Assembly: GCF_029278565.1 (NCBI RefSeq)
Contig: NZ_CP119559.1
Coordinates: forward strand, 310,001-374,000
Direction of reading: 5' to 3'
DNA from: Haloarcula halophila
GTDB lineage: Archaea > Halobacteriota > Halobacteria > Halobacteriales > Haloarculaceae
Length of the DNA stretch: 64,000 nucleotides
Position 1 is the first letter of the stretch, and the number at the start of each line of letters is the position of its first letter. A program made the translations under genes and the position numbers. Positions 9,228 through 17,147 of this stretch are shown here, piece after piece. The notes under the pieces are model-generated. The model saw only the letters and a list, made by a program, of their open reading frames with translations. It ran no database searches and had not been told where the DNA came from.

Positions 9228-9778
9228 TGTTACCTGATAGGTTGACTGCAACGACCTTGAATGCACTCCCCTCGTCCAGCAAACGAGACTCACGATAGAA
9301 ACGCCCAGTTAGACGCACCCCCACCACTTGCAACACATCCCTTGCACTTTGCTCCTTGATCGGTTCGCCGACAGCATAATACCAATTCACCCGTTTACTG
9401 AGCGAACTGCGGTCGTGCGATTGGGTCTACATTGGTCTTCACTGGCTCTATAGCTTACCCGCTAATTTCCCCGTATCGTTCAACTCACCAAGTCGGAAAA
9501 TTCATCGCTCGTGGTCTAGTAAAACGAGCAACTGTGTGGCGATTCGCAGGGGGATGAATTGTATAGCAGTCAGTGATTTACGAGTACAGGACCAAACAGA
9601 GACGGGTAACAGTGTTCACCTTTCGGAGCGGATTGTATATTGCTCGAACGCGAAACTCGGCTCTGTCAGAGCGATTAGACGGCTAATATGGGGAACCAGT
9701 TTGAGAGGAACTCGGGTCCTCGACTTCCAATTAAGTAGGATCGTGACTGTCACCGACAGCCCAATTGTGATTTCACAA
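9228..9778. other. Intergenic stretch, probably decayed element DNA
   Basis: No complete gene is visible. It leads directly into a degraded copy of the provirus right-end gene at 9779-9895, so it may be the eroded remainder of an earlier integrated relative. Confidence 0.4.
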
Positions 9779-9895
9779 CTGCAGAGAGGTGGAGTCCTGC
9801 GGGCGTATCTGGTCGCCAACGGAATCGAACGGTCCGGCAAAGATCGGATCAGTAAGCACGAACTCGCCCGATGTTTGGCTCCATTACATAAATAA
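9779..9895 (+). pseudogene. Degenerate copy of the provirus right-end gene (C-terminal part only)
   Basis: In frame to TAA 9895 it reads RGGVLRAYLVANGIERSGKD followed by RISKHELARCLAPLHK. This aligns with GVLRAYREATGAEPTGKD and RITKHELARGLALLYQYA of the gene at 28174-28436. Downstream noncoding sequence up to the 39-bp repeat is also similar in both places. Only the C-terminal part survives. Confidence 0.7.
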
Positions 9896-9976
9896 AATAA
9901 TAGTAGTATTTGTATTTGTGAAAGTGATCCGTAATATCGACACGAATCTTTTGAAGTGTGAATATAGAACCACAAG

Positions 9977-10015
9977 GACGACGGAATATGAGTCGAGGTT
10001 TCCAAATAAGGCTCT
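9977..10015 (+). repeat. Left 39-bp direct repeat (attL-like)
   Basis: Identical over 39 bp to 28479-28517. It starts GACGACGGAATATGAGTCGA and ends AAGGCTCT. The two copies bound the integrated element. Confidence 0.88.
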
Positions 10016-10099
10016 CTTTTCTGACACTTCCTTAGAAGCCTCGTCTCCCGCCATCGTACCGCGATTATCCCGCCACAAATCTACCGGGGTGGTCGTATA

Positions 10100-10201
10100 A
10101 TGTCTAGATTCTGTCCTAACTGTGGCACCCGGATGAAAACCGACACTCGGCCCGGCTCTGGTATCCCCCGTCGGTTTTGCCCGGAGTGTTCAGAACAATG
10201 A
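10100..10201 (+). CDS. 33-aa zinc-ribbon protein
   Basis: ATG 10100 opens a 33-residue protein, MSRFCPNCGTRMKTDTRPGS, followed by RRFCPECSEQ. It has two CxxC knuckles and nothing else. Its stop TGA overlaps the next ATG (ATGA at 10198-10201). It is the first gene of the plus-strand coupled series. Confidence 0.65.
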   Translation: MSRFCPNCGTRMKTDTRPGSGIPRRFCPECSEQ

Positions 10202-10596
10202 GCCGAGCCCATCACCCCGTCGAGGAGCCCGAGCCCGAACGCGAGACGGTCGCCGGCCCCGACGCCCTCACCTTCCCCGCCGACTGGCATATGTCGACTA
10301 GCTGGCGACGGGTTCAGCAGAACGAGACGGCCGTTAACCCAGTCAACGACGCCGAATATATGGTGCAGGTAGGCGACGGGAGTATCCACCGTACCACCGC
10401 TGTCGTCCAAGACGGGACGCTCTGCTGTGACTGTGACTGCCGGGGATGGACTCACCGCCGCTTTTGCGCCCACGTCGCCGCGATCTGGTGGCGCTGGTGT
10501 CGGTCGGAGACATTCATCACCGACAGAGACGCCGGCCGGACCCTTCGACGCCCGCCCGCATGGCTGTCCATCGAAGACCAGGAGGTAGGACAGTGA
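10198..10596 (+). CDS. SWIM zinc-finger protein
   Basis: A 132-aa protein starting at the ATG that overlaps the previous stop. The centre carries a SWIM finger, CDCDCRGWTHRRFCAHVAAI (CxC then CxH), preceded by a strand-rich segment (MVQVGDGSIHRTTAVVQDG). SWIM fingers bind DNA or protein. Its stop overlaps the GTG of the methyltransferase gene (GTGA). Role in the provirus unknown. Confidence 0.75.
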   Translation: MSRAHHPVEEPEPERETVAGPDALTFPADWHMSTSWRRVQQNETAVNPVNDAEYMVQVGDGSIHRTTAVVQDGTLCCDCDCRGWTHRRFCAHVAAIWWRWCRSETFITDRDAGRTLRRPPAWLSIEDQEVGQ

Positions 10597-11276
10597 ACTA
10601 CCGTATCCTACACCTCTACGCCGACACGGGAGTAGAGGACGAGGTACTACACACCTTTGGTAACGTGGTTCGTGTCGGGATCGAGCCGACGCCTAACCCC
10701 TACTCCGAAGTAGTACAGGGAGACGCTCGGAATCCTCCGGTATCCGACCACTACGACCTTGCTGTAGCACACCCACCATGCCAACGGTTCAGCAGAGCCA
10801 CGGCCGGCGGTGGATCAGACCCGGAGGAACACCCCAACTACATCACCGAGGCACGGGAGGTGTGCCAGCAGTACGCCGACCACTACGTTATCGAGAACGT
10901 CCCGCAGGCACCCCTACGAAGCCCGGTAAAGCTCACTGGCGGTATGTTCGGTATGCCTATCCACTACCCACGGGCCTTTGAGACGAGCTTTTCCGTCCCA
11001 CAACCCCGGCAAGTGCCACGGTTCAACCCTTCGACCGGCCCCATGTCGGGACAGGGAGAGACTGGCAACGCATGGGTAGGTACAAACGAGGGGTGGCGGC
11101 TCGCTAAAGGCTATGACTATGACTGGCCCGCACGGGAGCTAAAACGCCACGCTGTCCCCGCTCCCTACCTCAGACGGCTACTTTACCACTGGCTCGATGC
11201 TGTCGAGAACGGTACACGGAGCGAACAGCCGTCTATCTCCAACTACGCCGGCACCGCCGGGGAGGTAGGACAGTGA
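10593..11276 (+). CDS. Compact C5-cytosine methyltransferase-like protein
   Basis: A 227-aa protein from GTG 10593, coupled to the preceding gene. It has the catalytic loop AHPPCQRFSRA with Cys63 and the ENV motif YVIENVPQAPL (about 99-108), the hallmarks of DNA (cytosine-5) methyltransferases. The C-terminus HAVPAPYLRRLLYHWLDAV resembles motif X. The N-terminal SAM motif (ILHLYADTGVEDEVL) is divergent and there is little room for a target-recognition domain; family members are usually above 300 aa. It may protect viral DNA, act on a very short site, or be inactive. Confidence 0.7.
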   Translation: MNYRILHLYADTGVEDEVLHTFGNVVRVGIEPTPNPYSEVVQGDARNPPVSDHYDLAVAHPPCQRFSRATAGGGSDPEEHPNYITEAREVCQQYADHYVIENVPQAPLRSPVKLTGGMFGMPIHYPRAFETSFSVPQPRQVPRFNPSTGPMSGQGETGNAWVGTNEGWRLAKGYDYDWPARELKRHAVPAPYLRRLLYHWLDAVENGTRSEQPSISNYAGTAGEVGQ

Positions 11277-11386
11277 GCCGAGCCGAGGGACGCCTACGGT
11301 GCGACCACTGCGGACAGACCTTCTACGTCCATGACGGCCAGCACATCAAGATAGACCACTTCGAGAACTGCGAGGAGGCCCAGTAA
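11273..11386 (+). CDS. 37-aa single zinc-finger protein
   Basis: GTG 11273 overlaps the previous stop. The peptide LRCDHCGQTFYVHDGQH then FENCEEAQ has CxxC plus His/Cys ligands of a C2H2/C2HC-type finger. Its TAA shares a base with the next ATG (TAATG). Confidence 0.6.
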   Translation: MSRAEGRLRCDHCGQTFYVHDGQHIKIDHFENCEEAQ

Positions 11387-11652
11387 TGCCCCTCGCCAGT
11401 AGCCCCGCCGTCGCCGCCGCCGTCGGCGCTGTCGCTGGAGCCGGTGTTACCCTAGCGGTGGTTCGGTGGGAACAGCGACAAGACAGGACCCCCCCACTCC
11501 CCTCAGAGGAAGGCAGCGGGGGGGCTTCCGCCACCATACCGTCCAGTCGAAACGACCCCGAAAATCAGACCCCCCGGATGCGGGGGAGCCGAACCCCCGT
11601 TTCATGTGCATCCGCAGGCACCCCCCAATCTGCGGACACGGAGGACCAATAA
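11386..11652 (+). CDS. Small N-terminally anchored membrane protein
   Basis: An 88-aa protein with one N-terminal hydrophobic helix (SSPAVAAAVGAVAGAGVTLA) and a low-complexity Pro/Ser/Thr tail. It is coupled to both neighbours by TAATG overlaps, which supports translation. No domain recognised. Confidence 0.55.
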   Translation: MPLASSPAVAAAVGAVAGAGVTLAVVRWEQRQDRTPPLPSEEGSGGASATIPSSRNDPENQTPRMRGSRTPVSCASAGTPQSADTEDQ

Positions 11653-12089
11653 TGAGCGGTAGCCGACTCCCAGGAGACTCAGACAGCAACGACCGGCACA
11701 AAGAGACGTATCGAGTCGATGCACGCCTCAAAGACGACGAGCTTGAACACAGAGCCCGCGAATACATCAACGACCACGGCCTAACCAAGACCGAGCTTGT
11801 CAGGAAAGCGCTAGACGACTTCCTCCCGACGGCCGATCAAACCCCCTACGTCGTTCCCCAGGACCCCAAACTGTCCAAAGCCTACCTCTCCCTAGCCTGT
11901 GAGGAGAAGCGTATTATCTCTATCGAGGAGGCGAAAGACGAACTCTCAGAAACCGCTTTCCCAAGCACCGGAAAGGAGGTTATCGAGGACGGGATACTCC
12001 GCCCGCTCGGAGACACCCCGTTTCTCGCCGTCCAGTGGGGCCGTCTTGCCGTCCACCCACTCACCCGCAAAGAGGAGGTGCAGGCATAG
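11652..12089 (+). CDS. Ribbon-helix-helix-like regulator
   Basis: A 145-aa protein from ATG 11652. Residues about 20-58 (ETYRVDARLKDDELEHRARE then TKTELVRKALDDFLP) fit a ribbon-helix-helix DNA-binding unit. The rest (IISIEEAKDELSETAFPSTG) has no recognised domain. The longer frame from 11466 overlaps the previous gene. It probably regulates the element. Confidence 0.6.
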   Translation: MSGSRLPGDSDSNDRHKETYRVDARLKDDELEHRAREYINDHGLTKTELVRKALDDFLPTADQTPYVVPQDPKLSKAYLSLACEEKRIISIEEAKDELSETAFPSTGKEVIEDGILRPLGDTPFLAVQWGRLAVHPLTRKEEVQA

Positions 12090-12299
12090 ATGGCCTTCAC
12101 CATGAGAGACTGGATCATCTGGCCCTTCGCTACCGCCGGATTCGCCGCCTTTACATCCAATTTCCTCCTGGGGAGTGAGCCCCCGCTAGTCGTTCTCTCT
12201 GCCGTCCTTGCCGCCGTCTCATATCTCGCATACGGTATGATTAGGTCCCGGTACGACCACGGCGAGTGGTTCCACGTCGAGGGAGGTATGACTGAATGA
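12090..12299 (+). CDS. Two-helix membrane protein
   Basis: A 69-aa protein starting directly after the previous stop. Two hydrophobic helices (FATAGFAAFTSNFLLG; LVVLSAVLAAVSYLAYGM) are followed by a short polar tail. Its end overlaps the next ATG by 4 bp. Function unknown. Confidence 0.6.
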   Translation: MAFTMRDWIIWPFATAGFAAFTSNFLLGSEPPLVVLSAVLAAVSYLAYGMIRSRYDHGEWFHVEGGMTE

Positions 12300-12940
12300 C
12301 TCTCATTGACCGACTTACCGACAGGGAAATCTCGGTCGGACTGGCCGCTATCGGCGTGGGGTTCGTCGTCGGCACGCTGTTCACGCTTCTGAGTATCCCC
12401 GATAAGGGACTCTCGACGCCTGGGGAGTACGGTCGAACCGGCTACTACGCCGCCTATCTCCCCATCAGCGAGAGCATGATACTCGTTCCCCTCGGTGTCC
12501 TCGCCATCTGCGGCTATCTCGCCTATCGAAGCTACACCACCGAGGACTACTTTGCCGACCACGCCCTCAGAGGCGAGCCCGAGGAGGAGCCCGCCGCCGA
12601 CGGTGGCGAAACGACCGACTGGCCCACGCCGAGCTTCAAACTGCCGGGAGAAGGCTACTCCTGTGCCCGGTGTGACGACTACGTAAAACCGAACGACGGA
12701 GACGGCGAAGCCGGCCTACTCACTGCCGGAGACACCACAAAGCTCTGTCTCGACTGTGCCCGCCACATCCGCGACAAGCTCCGCGACGAAGACAACGAAC
12801 TTGACCAGACCGAACGAGAGCGTATCGCCTGCGATCTTGTCGAGGAGGGATACACCCGCAAACAGGCCGGCCTCATGGTCGACAGGACCGCTAGCTGGGT
12901 GTCCCGAGCCGTCGCCCGGGACCAGGAGGCAGAACAGTGA
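12296..12940 (+). CDS. Membrane protein with zinc ribbon and helix-turn-helix tail
   Basis: A 214-aa protein. Two N-terminal TM helices (about 13-33 and 59-77) are followed by an acidic linker, a CARCDDYVKP ... LCLDCARH zinc ribbon (about 122-158) and a C-terminal HTH-like segment (VEEGYTRKQAGLMVDRTASW). A membrane-anchored metal and nucleic-acid-binding arrangement is unusual. It sits in the coupled plus-strand series with 4-bp overlaps on both sides. Confidence 0.65.
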   Translation: MTLIDRLTDREISVGLAAIGVGFVVGTLFTLLSIPDKGLSTPGEYGRTGYYAAYLPISESMILVPLGVLAICGYLAYRSYTTEDYFADHALRGEPEEEPAADGGETTDWPTPSFKLPGEGYSCARCDDYVKPNDGDGEAGLLTAGDTTKLCLDCARHIRDKLRDEDNELDQTERERIACDLVEEGYTRKQAGLMVDRTASWVSRAVARDQEAEQ

Positions 12941-13098
12941 GCCTCTACCCGACCGGCGGAGAAGCCGCCACGCTAGCGCTAGTCTACTGTGTCCTGTCCT
13001 GGGCCGTCGGTATCCTGTACGGCTCCTATCTGGCCGAGAAACACGGACAAGACCGCTCCCTGTACGAACTCTGGAAGGGTGAACAGCGCCATGAGTGA
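12937..13098 (+). CDS. 53-aa single-pass membrane protein
   Basis: From GTG 12937 (GTGA overlap). It has one hydrophobic segment (ATLALVYCVLSWAVGILYGS) followed by a charged cytoplasmic-type tail. It overlaps the next gene by 8 bp. Confidence 0.55.
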   Translation: MSLYPTGGEAATLALVYCVLSWAVGILYGSYLAEKHGQDRSLYELWKGEQRHE

Positions 13099-13309
13099 GT
13101 ATCCGAATCGCTACGGGCCAGGAAAGCCGGGATCAGGCGAACCCAAAGAGTCCGATAGCGACCACACGTCAACCGGCCGCACAGAGCCGAGAGACTGGTT
13201 TGAAGCGAGGTGTCCCGACTGCGGCGAGCAGGGGCGGTGTACCTACAAAGACGGTCGAGCCATCTGTGCTACCTGTCTGTTCGACTCGGAGGCCTACGAC
13301 CGTGAGTAG
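13091..13309 (+). CDS. Zinc-ribbon protein
   Basis: A 72-aa protein from ATG 13091 with an acidic, disordered N-terminal half and the ribbon RCPDCGEQGRC ... ICATCLF. Its end overlaps the GTG of the next gene by 8 bp. Confidence 0.6.
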   Translation: MSEYPNRYGPGKPGSGEPKESDSDHTSTGRTEPRDWFEARCPDCGEQGRCTYKDGRAICATCLFDSEAYDRE

Positions 13310-13490
13310 CCCCACTAGCCCTACCCTCGGTCGCGCTGTCTCCCCCCGTCGGTTCGCCTACTGTTACGAATGCCACGAGGATACGATTCAGTGGCTCACA
13401 CACATCTATCCCTACTCTCCCGGCTCCTACCGAGGGATCAGGATAGACGAGATATACCGCTGTACCGACTGTGGCGCGGTGGTAACATGA
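13302..13490 (+). CDS. Zinc-ribbon protein
   Basis: A 62-aa protein from GTG 13302 with YCYECHEDTIQW and YRCTDCGAVV knuckles. It is coupled to the next gene by an ATGA overlap. Function unknown. Confidence 0.55.
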   Translation: MSSPTSPTLGRAVSPRRFAYCYECHEDTIQWLTHIYPYSPGSYRGIRIDEIYRCTDCGAVVT

Positions 13491-13612
13491 CAGATGACAC
13501 CCGAGCCCGCGAGATTGAAACCGGCGACCCGTGCCCGAACTGCGGGAACCCCGTACACGCTCTAGCTCTGGCACTTGTCTGCGGTAACTGCGGGTGGGAC
13601 AGCCGTGAGTGA
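13487..13612 (+). CDS. 41-aa zinc-ribbon protein
   Basis: From the overlapping ATG 13487. The peptide is essentially one ribbon: DPCPNCGNPVHALALAL then CGNCGWDSRE. Confidence 0.55.
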   Translation: MTDDTRAREIETGDPCPNCGNPVHALALALVCGNCGWDSRE

Positions 13613-13796
13613 GCTAGACGACCCCGAGCCGATCAGCCCCGCCGACGCCCGTAAGCCCGACTCTGACGAGCCTTATCGGTTTGCCTGTCCCGACTGTGGC
13701 CGGCAAGTCTACGGACACACCCAGTCAGAAAACTACCGCTGTCCCGACTGTGGCACCTTCGAGAAGGACGAACTCGTAGATAGAAAGCGACAGTAG
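13605..13796 (+). CDS. Zinc-ribbon protein, last of the plus-strand series
   Basis: A 63-aa protein from GTG 13605, overlapping the preceding stop by 8 bp. It has FACPDCGRQVYGHTQ and YRCPDCGTFEK knuckles. It is followed by a strong hairpin that probably ends transcription. Confidence 0.55.
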   Translation: MSELDDPEPISPADARKPDSDEPYRFACPDCGRQVYGHTQSENYRCPDCGTFEKDELVDRKRQ

Positions 13797-13840
13797 CGCC
13801 ACCCGAATCTTTTTCCTAGCGTCTCACATATTCATAGGTA

Positions 13841-13889
13841 CGGAGCCCGGTTCCCCCGTCCTGACTGCGGGAGAACTTTCCGGGCTCCG
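13841..13889. terminator. Hairpin between convergent operons
   Basis: A perfect 10-bp stem (CGGAGCCCGG at 13841-13850, CCGGGCTCCG at 13880-13889) sits midway between the end of the plus-strand small-gene series and the end of the minus-strand virion-like operon. It could act as a bidirectional terminator. Confidence 0.5.
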
Positions 13890-13915
13890 CCGTTTGTAAC
13901 CGGCTAGCCACCGGC

Positions 13916-14335
13916 TTAGAACACGTCACCGATCTTGAGACGGGCTTTCTCACTCTGTCGCTGGCTGTGGTTTGTCGGGCTCCACGTCGACAGTGGTAGC
14001 TCACTCGGTCGCTTGAGTTTGGTCTTGAGTAGCCTGATGCCCGTTCCGTGGGGCTTGTAGACACCGAGCGCATACCACCCGTCCCGCTGTCTCAAAATCC
14101 GGTGGTACTTCTTGTATATCTGGAAATAGCCGGTAGACACCATACAGGACTTGATTTCTACGGGACTCCCGTTCTGGAACTCTGCGTCTTTCCATGAGCT
14201 ATGGGTTCCCTCGATCTCTAACCCGTACTCCTCGGCTATCTTGTACTCCGCTCTCGAACCGTACCGAGCCGCGTTACTACTGCGATTTTTCATTTTTTCT
14301 CGTTCTCCTGTATTCTGTTGCTTTGCGTCCGACAC
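13916..14335 (-). CDS. PD-(D/E)XK-type nuclease (resolvase-like)
   Basis: A 139-aa protein. SRAEYKIAEEYGLEI, then DAEFQNGSPVEIKSCMVSTG, give the E / D / ExK order of the restriction-endonuclease fold seen in Holliday-junction resolvases and small phage nucleases. The C-terminus is basic. It is the last gene of the minus-strand virion-like operon and could process replicated viral DNA. The exact family is unproven. Confidence 0.65.
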   Translation of the reverse strand: MSDAKQQNTGEREKMKNRSSNAARYGSRAEYKIAEEYGLEIEGTHSSWKDAEFQNGSPVEIKSCMVSTGYFQIYKKYHRILRQRDGWYALGVYKPHGTGIRLLKTKLKRPSELPLSTWSPTNHSQRQSEKARLKIGDVF

Positions 14336-14477
14336 TTTCGCGCACGCGATTGATATATTTCTTCCACCCCCGGCTTTGGCAAGTCATGTCATACCATAAT
14401 TATCGTCTCTCCCTGCGGTCTTTCCTCTAACACAAGTGGGGGGCCGTGGTGGTTGGGATTCGTCCATCGTACCGCCC

Positions 14478-15677
14478 TCACCCAATTGTCTCCGCGACGT
14501 TCCCAACTACCTCGGCGTGTTGGCCTCCGTCGTACTCGTTCCACCGCTGTCGGCACCATTCCGCGCTAAAGAGTCCGTCTAGCCTCTTGTCGGCTATATC
14601 CGCGAACGAGGTAGGTTTCCCGCTCCCAGTCCGTTCGTTGATTACCGTCCATATTGCCATCTCCCTGTAAGCCTCCTCTCGGGCTATGTGTCCGTCGCTA
14701 TCCGCTGAATCGTCCTCTGCGTCGTCCGACCACGACCACGGAGCCGGGTCTTTGTCGTTGGGACTCCACTTTGAATCAGGCCATCCCGTGATTTCCGGCG
14801 TGAGAGGGTCCTTACCCTTCCTATTCTTTACCGTGTTGTAGAAACGAGCTTGTTTCTTGCTCTCCTTCTCTAAGACGGTGCAGAGTAGCCGGATCGACGG
14901 GTGAACGTCCTTCCCGTCGTGGCCTATAATGATGAGAGCGCCACCGTACTTTCGGATTTTATACACCAGAGTCGCTAGCTTTGTCGAAGCCTCGTATCCG
15001 TCCTTCCCGCCGGATGCTTGGCTCGAAGCCTCGTCAAACAGGAACAGGAACGGCGTTACGTTTTCATCGAGAACATCCGCCATATCCTCCTCGATCTTGG
15101 ATTGTAGGGCCGGCCAACTACCGACGTAGACACAACGGTCGACTCGCTCGGCTAGGGACCGGATGTTTGTGAGAACACGCGCGTCCGTGTGTCCCTCTTT
15201 CAATCTGGCGTCTAACCAGTGCCGGGCGGCGAGACAGCCCGCCGACGTTTTCCCTGTACCGGGCTCTCCGAACTCGTAGAGCCGTAGGTGTTGCTCGGTC
15301 GCTATTGATCGAACCGTCTCTATGTCGTGCCACCCAGAGACGTCTACCTCGTCGTCCTGTGAGCCCACCTGAGCCCGCAGTCCCTCGGCGTCTCCCTCCT
15401 CGACTCTCTCCGCGAAAGCCTCGCTATCGTAGTGTTCTCTGATCTCCTGGTAGGCGTTCGTGTCCTCGATACTGGCCGGCGCGTCGTCCGCTAACCGACC
15501 GGCGCGATACATCCGACGGTACGCCTGTCGAAGCTTTTCGAGAGTTCGACGGGCACGGGCGTCCGTTACCTCTCCCGCTTCATCGAGAACAAACCGATTC
15601 TCCCGTCTGTGCCGGCCGTCCTTCCAGTCCTTCGATTCACTGAAAGCCCATCCGTCGCTATCTCCTGATTCGGTCAT
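14478..15677 (-). CDS. P-loop ATPase, pleolipovirus VP8-like
   Basis: A 399-aa cytoplasmic ATPase. Walker A is YEFGEPGTGKTSAGCLAARH (about 135-154) and Walker B is TPFLFLFDEAS, followed by a sensor-like GALIIIGHDGKD. The N-terminal 110 residues are charged and helical. I chose ATG 15677; a GTG at 15683 directly follows the upstream stop and is an alternative. Its place downstream of spike-like and membrane genes matches the conserved ATPase of pleolipoviruses, thought to act in assembly or genome handling. Confidence 0.75.
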   Translation of the reverse strand: MTESGDSDGWAFSESKDWKDGRHRRENRFVLDEAGEVTDARARRTLEKLRQAYRRMYRAGRLADDAPASIEDTNAYQEIREHYDSEAFAERVEEGDAEGLRAQVGSQDDEVDVSGWHDIETVRSIATEQHLRLYEFGEPGTGKTSAGCLAARHWLDARLKEGHTDARVLTNIRSLAERVDRCVYVGSWPALQSKIEEDMADVLDENVTPFLFLFDEASSQASGGKDGYEASTKLATLVYKIRKYGGALIIIGHDGKDVHPSIRLLCTVLEKESKKQARFYNTVKNRKGKDPLTPEITGWPDSKWSPNDKDPAPWSWSDDAEDDSADSDGHIAREEAYREMAIWTVINERTGSGKPTSFADIADKRLDGLFSAEWCRQRWNEYDGGQHAEVVGNVAETIG

Positions 15678-15683
15678 AGTCAC

Positions 15684-16499
15684 TCAGTCGTCGTTTAGCT
15701 CCGGTGCTTGGTTCTCTGGCGTGAGCTCCGTCTCCGTAATATCGAGGTCCCCCAGTTGCTCGTCTAGGACGGGCTCGGGCTCCGGTGGCTCTCCCTCCGG
15801 GCCGTTTGGCATATCCCCAATCTCCTCCTCGATCTCCTCGACTAACTCCAGCGCCGACGACCCCGGCACTAACTGGCTCTCCTCTTGCTCCTCGACTAGC
15901 CGCATTAGCGTATCGTCGTGAACTTGCGTCGTAAACCTCTGTACCGTCGCTTTCAGGGAGGAATAGGCCCGCCGAACCTCGTGGTGGTGCGTATAATATT
16001 CATCGACTCTCGCCTCGTACCGGGTAGCCTCCGCCGGACTCATATCCTCTTTTGCCACGCCTCGAACCTCTAACTCGTCTATTTCTTCATAGTAGTTGTA
16101 CCGAACAACCACGTAATCACATATCCCGTCATCCGGCACCAGCGGGTTCGCTCCGTGTACCTGCTTGCGTTCCCACAGTTCTGGCGGGACCTTCTCGACG
16201 TGGTAAATCTCCTCCTCGCCGGGGTCGCAGATACCGACATATACCCAGTCGGGAGAGTATAGATACTCGGCTATCTGTTTCTGCGCCCAGTAGGTCGGGA
16301 GTGCCAGCACACCCCACAGAGTCGCAAACGTTAGCTGTCGCTCGGTCGGCGTCGGGAGGTCCGGCGACACAGCGAAAGCCCACACACCGGCCGCGAGTGC
16401 CATAATCGAGAGCGGAATCTTGTACTCTGCGGCGAGAAACACCAGTCGGTCTTTGTTGTCTTTGAACGTCGGCACTACCGTACCGGGGTCAATATCCAT
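15684..16499 (-). CDS. Virion-module membrane protein
   Basis: A 271-aa protein with two hydrophobic segments (about 27-46, KIPLSIMALAAGVWAFAVSP; about 57-74). A soluble domain with EEEIYHVEKVPPELWERKQV follows, then an acidic Pro/Glu-rich C-terminus. It overlaps the upstream gene by one base and the ATPase follows at once. It corresponds in position to the conserved ORF7-type protein of pleolipoviruses. Molecular function unknown. Confidence 0.65.
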   Translation of the reverse strand: MDIDPGTVVPTFKDNKDRLVFLAAEYKIPLSIMALAAGVWAFAVSPDLPTPTERQLTFATLWGVLALPTYWAQKQIAEYLYSPDWVYVGICDPGEEEIYHVEKVPPELWERKQVHGANPLVPDDGICDYVVVRYNYYEEIDELEVRGVAKEDMSPAEATRYEARVDEYYTHHHEVRRAYSSLKATVQRFTTQVHDDTLMRLVEEQEESQLVPGSSALELVEEIEEEIGDMPNGPEGEPPEPEPVLDEQLGDLDITETELTPENQAPELNDD

Positions 16500-17056
16500 T
16501 ATTCGGGCTCCTCCGGGCTATCTGGGTCGTTGTTCTTCACTCGATACGCGGCGAGAGTACCCATTACGATAGTAACCGACACTCCACCCAACCACCCGTC
16601 TCGGGAGTTCGTTCGCTCCCATATCGACTGGGTGCGCGGCTCGATCACCAACCCATACAGCACTTGCTCGGTGGAAATAGAGACGGCTACCATCCCGTCC
16701 ACCTGCGTTACTGGGATCGTGATACTCCCCTGGCCGTTGATCGCTCTCGACTTGCGCGGGATTTGGCCGGATTGGCCTTCTGAAAGGTATCCCGCGTCGG
16801 CTAACGTGATTGCCTGGGCCGTGTCGCTCTCGAAAACCAGGGTCGCCGTCTCCTCCTCCTCGTTGTAGTTGACACTGAGTACCCGCGTATTCTCGTCGAT
16901 AAACCGCGCGTTCGTCTGTTGCTCCGTCTGGTTCTCCGTGTCATTTGTCACAGGATTCTCGGGAATCGTCTGTGCCGAGCTAGTCCCGGCCAACCCGACC
17001 GAGAGAGTCACCGTTAGGAGTGCCAGCGCCACTATCAGGGCTGTTATCCGTCTCAT
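16499..17056 (-). CDS. Secreted, C-terminally anchored virion-module protein
   Basis: A 185-aa protein from ATG 17056. A signal peptide (ITALIVALALLTVTLSVGLA then SSAQ) is followed by a beta-rich ectodomain (VLSVNYNEEEETATLVFESD) and a TM helix near residue 160 (LGGVSVTIVMGTLAAYRV). It sits between the spike-like protein and the ORF7-like protein, the position of ORF6 in pleolipoviruses. The longer frame to 17101 would extend into the hairpin region. Confidence 0.65.
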   Translation of the reverse strand: MRRITALIVALALLTVTLSVGLAGTSSAQTIPENPVTNDTENQTEQQTNARFIDENTRVLSVNYNEEEETATLVFESDTAQAITLADAGYLSEGQSGQIPRKSRAINGQGSITIPVTQVDGMVAVSISTEQVLYGLVIEPRTQSIWERTNSRDGWLGGVSVTIVMGTLAAYRVKNNDPDSPEEPE

Positions 17057-17066
17057 ACACTCCCCG

Positions 17067-17087
17067 CCGGTGGGATCGAACCACCGG
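17067..17087 (-). other. tRNA T-arm-like hairpin between spike-like gene and next gene
   Basis: On the minus strand: CCGGTGG, loop TTCGATC, CCACCGG. The 7-nt loop matches the TPsiC consensus. Flanking CCCCG/CGGGG could extend it, but no complete tRNA can be folded. It may be an attenuator or processing hairpin, or a relic of a tRNA-type attachment site. Confidence 0.4.
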
Positions 17088-17147
17088 GAAGGAACCACCA
17101 CGGGGCCGCGAAGGGTAGGGGAAGTTAGGAGCGTGCCGGTGCCGTCG

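Noticed and set aside
9536-9895. 119-aa ORF as a real gene
   Set aside because: Only its last 38 codons are meaningful and those are a degraded copy of the provirus right-end gene; the upstream part is random.
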